A DNA stretch of 45,867 nucleotides from Pseudomonas sp. EpS/L25. GTDB taxonomy: Bacteria; Pseudomonadota; Gammaproteobacteria; Pseudomonadales; Pseudomonadaceae. Below are positions 42,756-45,867 of this stretch, in pieces (positions within the stretch are counted from its first letter, which is position 1; each line of letters starts with the position of its first letter). The position numbers were made by a program, and so were the translations under genes. The notes beneath the pieces were generated by a model, which ran no database searches, was not told the origin of the DNA, and saw only the letters and a program-made list of their open reading frames with translations. Location: positions 1-45,867 of the forward strand of contig NZ_LNUP01000018.1 in assembly GCF_001512295.1 (NCBI RefSeq). Reading direction: 5' to 3'.

Positions 42756-43378
42756 TGGATAACGCCTTGCCCACCCTGGTCCACCTGGTGGACGACGACG
42801 CCTCGGTGCGCGCCGCCCTCGAAGACCTGCTGGCCTCGGTGGGGCTCTCCACCCGCAGCTACGTGTCGGCGGCCGACTTTCTCGAACGGGCCATGCCGGA
42901 TGCCCCGGGCTGCCTGGTGCTCGATGTGCGCATGCCGGGCATGAACGGTCTGGACCTGCAGCAGGAGTTGCAGCGCCGTGAGATCGTCCTGCCGATCATC
43001 TTCATCACCGGCCATGGCGACATTCCCATGTCGGTGCGGGCGATGAAGCAGGGCGCCCTGGAATTCCTCACCAAGCCGTTCCGCGACCAGGACCTGCTCG
43101 ATGCCATCGACCAGGCCTTGCGCAAGGCCCACGAAGCTCATGCGCAGCGCGCGCAACTGCAGGAGTTGCAGGCCCGGGTCGACACCCTCAACGAGGGTGA
43201 ACGAGCGGTGCTGGCACGGGTGGTCACCGGCCTGCTCAACAAGCAGATCGCCGCTCAGCTGGGTGTCAGCGAGATCACCGTCAAGGTGCGCCGTGCCGCC
43301 CTCATGCGCAAGCTGCAGGCCGGCTCCCTGGCCGAGCTGGTGAAGCTGGTGGAGCGATTGGAAGCGCTGCGGCCCTAG
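42755..43378 (+). CDS. FixJ/NarL-type response regulator
   Basis: A 207-residue regulator: receiver domain (about 7-120) with the acidic pocket DDD, phosphoacceptor D57 in LVLDVRMPGMNG, T85 and K107 (LTKPF), then a LuxR-type helix-turn-helix (GLLNKQIAAQLGVSEITVK). It starts in the TGATG overlap with the kinase gene. The chain is similar in layout to FixJ and TodT-family regulators. Likely targets are the upstream transporter or genes elsewhere. Confidence 0.92.
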   Translation: MDNALPTLVHLVDDDASVRAALEDLLASVGLSTRSYVSAADFLERAMPDAPGCLVLDVRMPGMNGLDLQQELQRREIVLPIIFITGHGDIPMSVRAMKQGALEFLTKPFRDQDLLDAIDQALRKAHEAHAQRAQLQELQARVDTLNEGERAVLARVVTGLLNKQIAAQLGVSEITVKVRRAALMRKLQAGSLAELVKLVERLEALRP

Positions 43379-43456
43379 TCCTAGTCAGGCGCGCCAAGCA
43401 CCGTTGACAGCCTGGCTCAAGCGAAGCGGCTTTTATCGTCCTAATCAGCAGCGTGC

Positions 43457-43483
43457 TAAAGAAGTTGAATAGTCAGTCGATTA
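43457..43483 (+). promoter_or_regulatory. candidate FliA (sigma-28) promoter for the chemoreceptor gene
   Basis: TAAA (43457-43460), 15 nt, GTCGATTA (43476-43483), compared with the TAAA-N15-GCCGATAA consensus; the -10 part matches at six of eight. It lies 43 bp before the chemoreceptor start. Chemoreceptor genes are classical FliA targets. Confidence 0.55.
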
Positions 43484-43525
43484 AAGGGTTCTAGCAGATC
43501 GCCTTTCGATCTCAAGGAGCCCGTC

Positions 43526-45154
43526 TTGAACCTTCGCGCCTTACGTATCGCCCCTCGCGCCACCTTCTGCTTCGGCGGCGTGACGCTGTTCGTGATCCTG
43601 CTCGGCGTCTTCGCCCTGATCCAGCTCGGCGCGCTACGCGCCACCGAGCAGGCGATGGAGGCCAAGTGGCTGGCCAGCGTGCAAACGGCCGACGATATCC
43701 AGATCGCGCTGTTACACACCCGTTTGGAAAGCATCCGCCTGCTGGCCACCGAAGACAGTGCCGCCATCAACATGGCGACCCGCCAGATCGAGCAGAATCG
43801 CGACGTGATGAACGCGCGGACGGACTTCTATCGCGACCATCTCATCACGACGGCCGAAGGGCGCGCCAGTTTCGAGCAGGCTGCCGTGCAGATGAAGGCC
43901 TATCTCGACGGCCTCGATCGCGTCGTCGCCCTGGCCAAGACCGACCACGACCAGGCGCTCAGCCTGGCCAATGGCGAACAGCGGGGCCGGGCGGAAGCCT
44001 ATCAGGAGCAACTCACCCGGCTGCGTGAGTTCAACGCCGAGGGCGCTCGCCAGGCCGGTCAGTCCGCCACGGAGATCTATGAGCGTAGCGTGCGCATCGT
44101 CGTCGGCATCATGCTGCTGGCGGTGCTGGTCACCCTGCTGCTGGCCTGGCGGCTGACGCGCAGCCTGGCCCAGCCCATCGGCGATTCCCTGGCCGTGGCC
44201 AACGCCATCGCCCAGGGCGAATTGACCGGCAAGATCGATCCGAGCGGCGCCGACGAAGCCGCCGGCCTGATGCGCGCCCTGGCGCAGATGCAGGACAACC
44301 TCAAGGCCACCCTGCACGGCATCTCGCACTCGTCCCAGCGCCTGAGCGAGACGGCCCAGACCATGACCCTGGTGACCGAAGACGCCAGCCGGACGCTGTC
44401 CCACCAGAACGCCGAGATCGACCAGGCCGCCACGGCGGTCACCGAGATGAGCGCCGCGGTGGAGGAGGTGGCCCGCAATGCAGCCTCCACCTCGCAGGCG
44501 GCACGTGAATCCAGCGTGGCGGCGGAGAATGGCAACGCCAAGGTCGGCGAGGCGCTGGACGCCATGCAGCGCCTTTCCCAGCAGGTGCAATCGACCTCGG
44601 TCCAGGTCGAGGGGCTGGCCGGGCAGGCGCAGGACATCAGCCAGGTGCTCAGCGTGATCGGTGCCATCGCCGAGCAGACCAATCTGCTGGCGCTGAACGC
44701 CGCCATCGAAGCGGCCCGGGCCGGCGAGCAGGGCCGTGGCTTCGCGGTGGTCGCCGACGAGGTGCGGGCCCTGGCGCACCGCACCCAGACCTCGACGCGC
44801 GAGATCGAACAGATGATCCAGGCGATCCAACAAGGCTCGGCGCAGGCCCTGGATTCCATGCAGCTCAGCACCAGCCAGGCCCAGGCGACCTATGCCATCG
44901 CCCAGGACGCCGGCCACTCGCTGAAGGCCATCCTTCAGGCCGTGCGCCTGATCGACGAGCGCAACCTGCAGATCGCCACCGCGGCCGAGGAGCAGGCCCA
45001 CGTCTCCCGCGAGGTGGACCGCAACCTCATCAGCATCCGCGACCTCTCGGTGCAGAGCAGCGACGGCACCCGGCAAACGGTGGGTGCCAGCCAACAGCTG
45101 GCCGAACTGTCCGGCGAACTCCAGACCCTGATGCGGCGCTTCAAGCTGGCCTGA
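43526..45154 (+). CDS. methyl-accepting chemotaxis protein
   Basis: A 542-residue transmembrane chemoreceptor. Membrane helix 1 is about residues 13-35 and helix 2 about 188-208; between them is a four-helix-bundle-like ligand domain of about 150 residues. HAMP follows (about 209-262), then the signalling domain with the invariant hairpin tip [19 protein letters not shown] and [13 protein letters not shown]. The start is TTG with AAGGAG in front. No CheR-binding pentapeptide is seen at the end (FKLA). The ligand is unknown. It has its own FliA-like promoter and is probably not part of the two-component operon. Confidence 0.93.
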   Translation: MNLRALRIAPRATFCFGGVTLFVILLGVFALIQLGALRATEQAMEAKWLASVQTADDIQIALLHTRLESIRLLATEDSAAINMATRQIEQNRDVMNARTDFYRDHLITTAEGRASFEQAAVQMKAYLDGLDRVVALAKTDHDQALSLANGEQRGRAEAYQEQLTRLREFNAEGARQAGQSATEIYERSVRIVVGIMLLAVLVTLLLAWRLTRSLAQPIGDSLAVANAIAQGELTGKIDPSGADEAAGLMRALAQMQDNLKATLHGISHSSQRLSETAQTMTLVTEDASRTLSHQNAEIDQAATAVTEMSAAVEEVARNAASTSQAARESSVAAENGNAKVGEALDAMQRLSQQVQSTSVQVEGLAGQAQDISQVLSVIGAIAEQTNLLALNAAIEAARAGEQGRGFAVVADEVRALAHRTQTSTREIEQMIQAIQQGSAQALDSMQLSTSQAQATYAIAQDAGHSLKAILQAVRLIDERNLQIATAAEEQAHVSREVDRNLISIRDLSVQSSDGTRQTVGASQQLAELSGELQTLMRRFKLA

Positions 45155-45182
45155 GCCAGCGAAGGCGAGCATCCGTAAGCCC

Positions 45183-45203
45183 CCCTCTCCCTTCGGGAGA
45201 GGG
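45183..45203 (+). terminator. GC-rich hairpin after the chemoreceptor gene
   Basis: CCCTCTCCC (45183-45191) and GGGAGAGGG (45195-45203) form a stable stem with a UUC loop, 28 bp past the stop. There is no U-tract. The same sequence with a GGCTGGGG tail is, to my knowledge, a widespread intergenic repeat in pseudomonads and may serve as a transcript end. Confidence 0.45.
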
Positions 45204-45287
45204 CTGGGGCGAGGGAATTCTTCGCGGCGAACTCCCCATGGAAAAGGCTGTGCCGTTTTCCACACCGGGGTCTGTAGGAGCAATGGT

Positions 45288-45358
45288 CTAATCGCGGCCA
45301 TGGGCCGCTCCTACAGGATAGATCAGTGCCTGTAGGAGCGGCCCATGGCCGCGATTAG
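45288..45358. repeat. inverted REP pair (REPIN/BIME-like)
   Basis: Arms of 30 bp (45288-45317 and 45329-45358) are perfectly complementary around an 11-nt spacer. Each arm contains the GTAGGAGCGG...GGCCGCGAT core that is also present singly at 144-167. Another inverted fragment, TGTAGGAGC (45273-45281), lies 7 bp upstream. Confidence 0.85.
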
Positions 45359-45509
45359 CCCTGTCGTGAACGCTCGGCTTCAGGCATTTTCGCGGGGCCG
45401 CCTAGGCCTTGTTTGTCTCTAGCTCACGAGATCGTGAACAGCTTCTGGGGCAGGGGGCTCTGGCTGAGCTAGGTAGGGCGGATGACAGCGAAGGGCGCCC
45501 TTAGGGTTT

Positions 45510-45534
45510 CCTGGCGGGGCCTCGGCCCGCCAGG
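45510..45534 (-). terminator. hairpin after the binding-protein gene
   Basis: CCTGGCGGG (45510-45518) and CCCGCCAGG (45526-45534), nine pairs, loop of 7 nt, 34 bp beyond the minus-strand stop. No U-tract on that strand. Confidence 0.4.
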
Positions 45535-45568
45535 GCGGACACGAGGCTATCGAGCGGAGAGAGTGAGG

Positions 45569-45867
45569 TCAGTTGCCCAACGAAGCCTTGACCACTTCGG
45601 CGGCTGGCTTGCCGTCGCGGCTGGTCACGCCGGCCAGCCACTGGTCCAGCTGCTGCGGATGCGCCTTGAGCCACACCTTGGCCGCCGCATTCGCGTTCTG
45701 CTTCTCGTTGAGGACCTTGTCCATCAACTGGTTTTCCATGTCCAGGGTGAAGGACAGGTTGGTCAGCAACTTGCCCACGTTCGGGCATTCCTGCACGTAG
45801 CCCTTGCGCACGTTGGTGTAGATGGTGGCGCCGCCGTAGTTGGGGCCGAAGACGTCGTCGCCGCCCG
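45569..45867 (-). CDS. choline/glycine-betaine ABC transporter binding protein (C-terminal part)
   Basis: The gene runs off the window; only its last 98 codons or so are present, with no stop before the edge. The translated piece (GPNYGGATIYTNVRKGYV, DMENQLMDKVL, KAHPQQLDQWLAGV, ending AAEVVKASLGN) resembles the C-terminus of OpuAC/ProX-type quaternary-amine binding proteins, such as the Pseudomonas choline and betaine proteins. These deliver choline, carnitine or betaine to an ABC importer for osmoprotection and catabolism. Partners would lie outside the window. Confidence 0.85.
   Translation of the reverse strand, partial: GGDDVFGPNYGGATIYTNVRKGYVQECPNVGKLLTNLSFTLDMENQLMDKVLNEKQNANAAAKVWLKAHPQQLDQWLAGVTSRDGKPAAEVVKASLGN

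Larger units (their letters stand above)
45155..45568. other. gene-free repeat tract
   Basis: No gene in 414 bp. It holds a CCCTCTCCC/GGGAGAGGG hairpin (45183-45203), a TGGAAAA/TTTTCCA palindrome (45239-45262), a REP pair (45288-45358), the palindrome AAGGGCGCCCTT (45491-45502) and a CCTGGCGGG/CCCGCCAGG hairpin (45510-45534) next to the end of the minus-strand binding-protein gene. Confidence 0.6.

Noticed and set aside
1-45867. CRISPR array, prophage, toxin-antitoxin or known defence genes
   Set aside because: No regularly spaced direct repeats, integrase, phage structural, toxin-antitoxin or defence-domain genes were recognised in either strand.

Overview
The window reads as a chromosomal segment of a high-GC Pseudomonas. 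The gene order leuC-leuD-methyltransferase-leuB-asd-usg-fimV-truA-trpF-accD-folC-SPOR-cvpA-purF-metZ-SDR is the order I know from Pseudomonas aeruginosa and its relatives. Codon use is strongly GC-biased throughout. The species cannot be fixed from the sequence alone; a P. oryzihabitans-like lineage is only a guess.

Layout. (1) 1-328: gene-free tract with REP-type and other short palindromes. (2) 329-19186: conserved housekeeping block, with a LysR regulator divergent from leucine biosynthesis, then aspartate semialdehyde dehydrogenase and its inactive-looking paralogue, the polar hub protein FimV, pseudouridine synthase, tryptophan, fatty-acid, folate, purine and methionine genes, and an SDR. 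(3) 19453-19762: a tRNA-Val(CAC)/tRNA-Asp(GTC) unit with recognisable promoter and terminator. (4) 19838-20001: a 164-bp hairpin element with TA ends (MITE-like) that supplies the stop codon of the next gene. (5) 19999-25309: a LysR regulator divergent from a tightly overlapping six-gene operon that mixes CoA chemistry (CaiB-type CoA transferase, MaoC hydratase, VOC protein, ketopantoate-reductase-like enzyme) with two shikimate-pathway paralogues (AroE-like, AroQ-like). I know no pathway with this set, and it is the best candidate here for an undescribed system. (6) 25373-25533: a second palindromic element, then an OsmC-YcaO fusion gene. (7) 27822-32573, minus strand: GntR/FCD regulator, polar amino-acid ABC importer and a cytoplasmic gamma-glutamyltransferase. 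(8) 32753-38279, minus strand: LacI regulator, Fbp/AEP-like ABC importer and a GpdQ-like phosphodiesterase, with a perfect LacI-type operator at the promoter. (9) 38571-43378: an ABC transporter with a double-length permease and no binding protein, followed by a histidine kinase and a FixJ-type regulator. (10) 43526-45154: a chemoreceptor with a FliA-like promoter. (11) 45155-45568: REP tract with 30-bp perfect arms. (12) 45569-end: the 3' part of a choline/betaine binding-protein gene.

The left half is core metabolism. The right half is a row of import-and-catabolism modules, each with its own regulator: LysR for the hybrid shikimate/CoA operon, GntR for gamma-glutamyl compounds, LacI for phosphodiesters, and a two-component system for the binding-protein-less transporter. 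All functions are read from motifs and known families; no database search was run.
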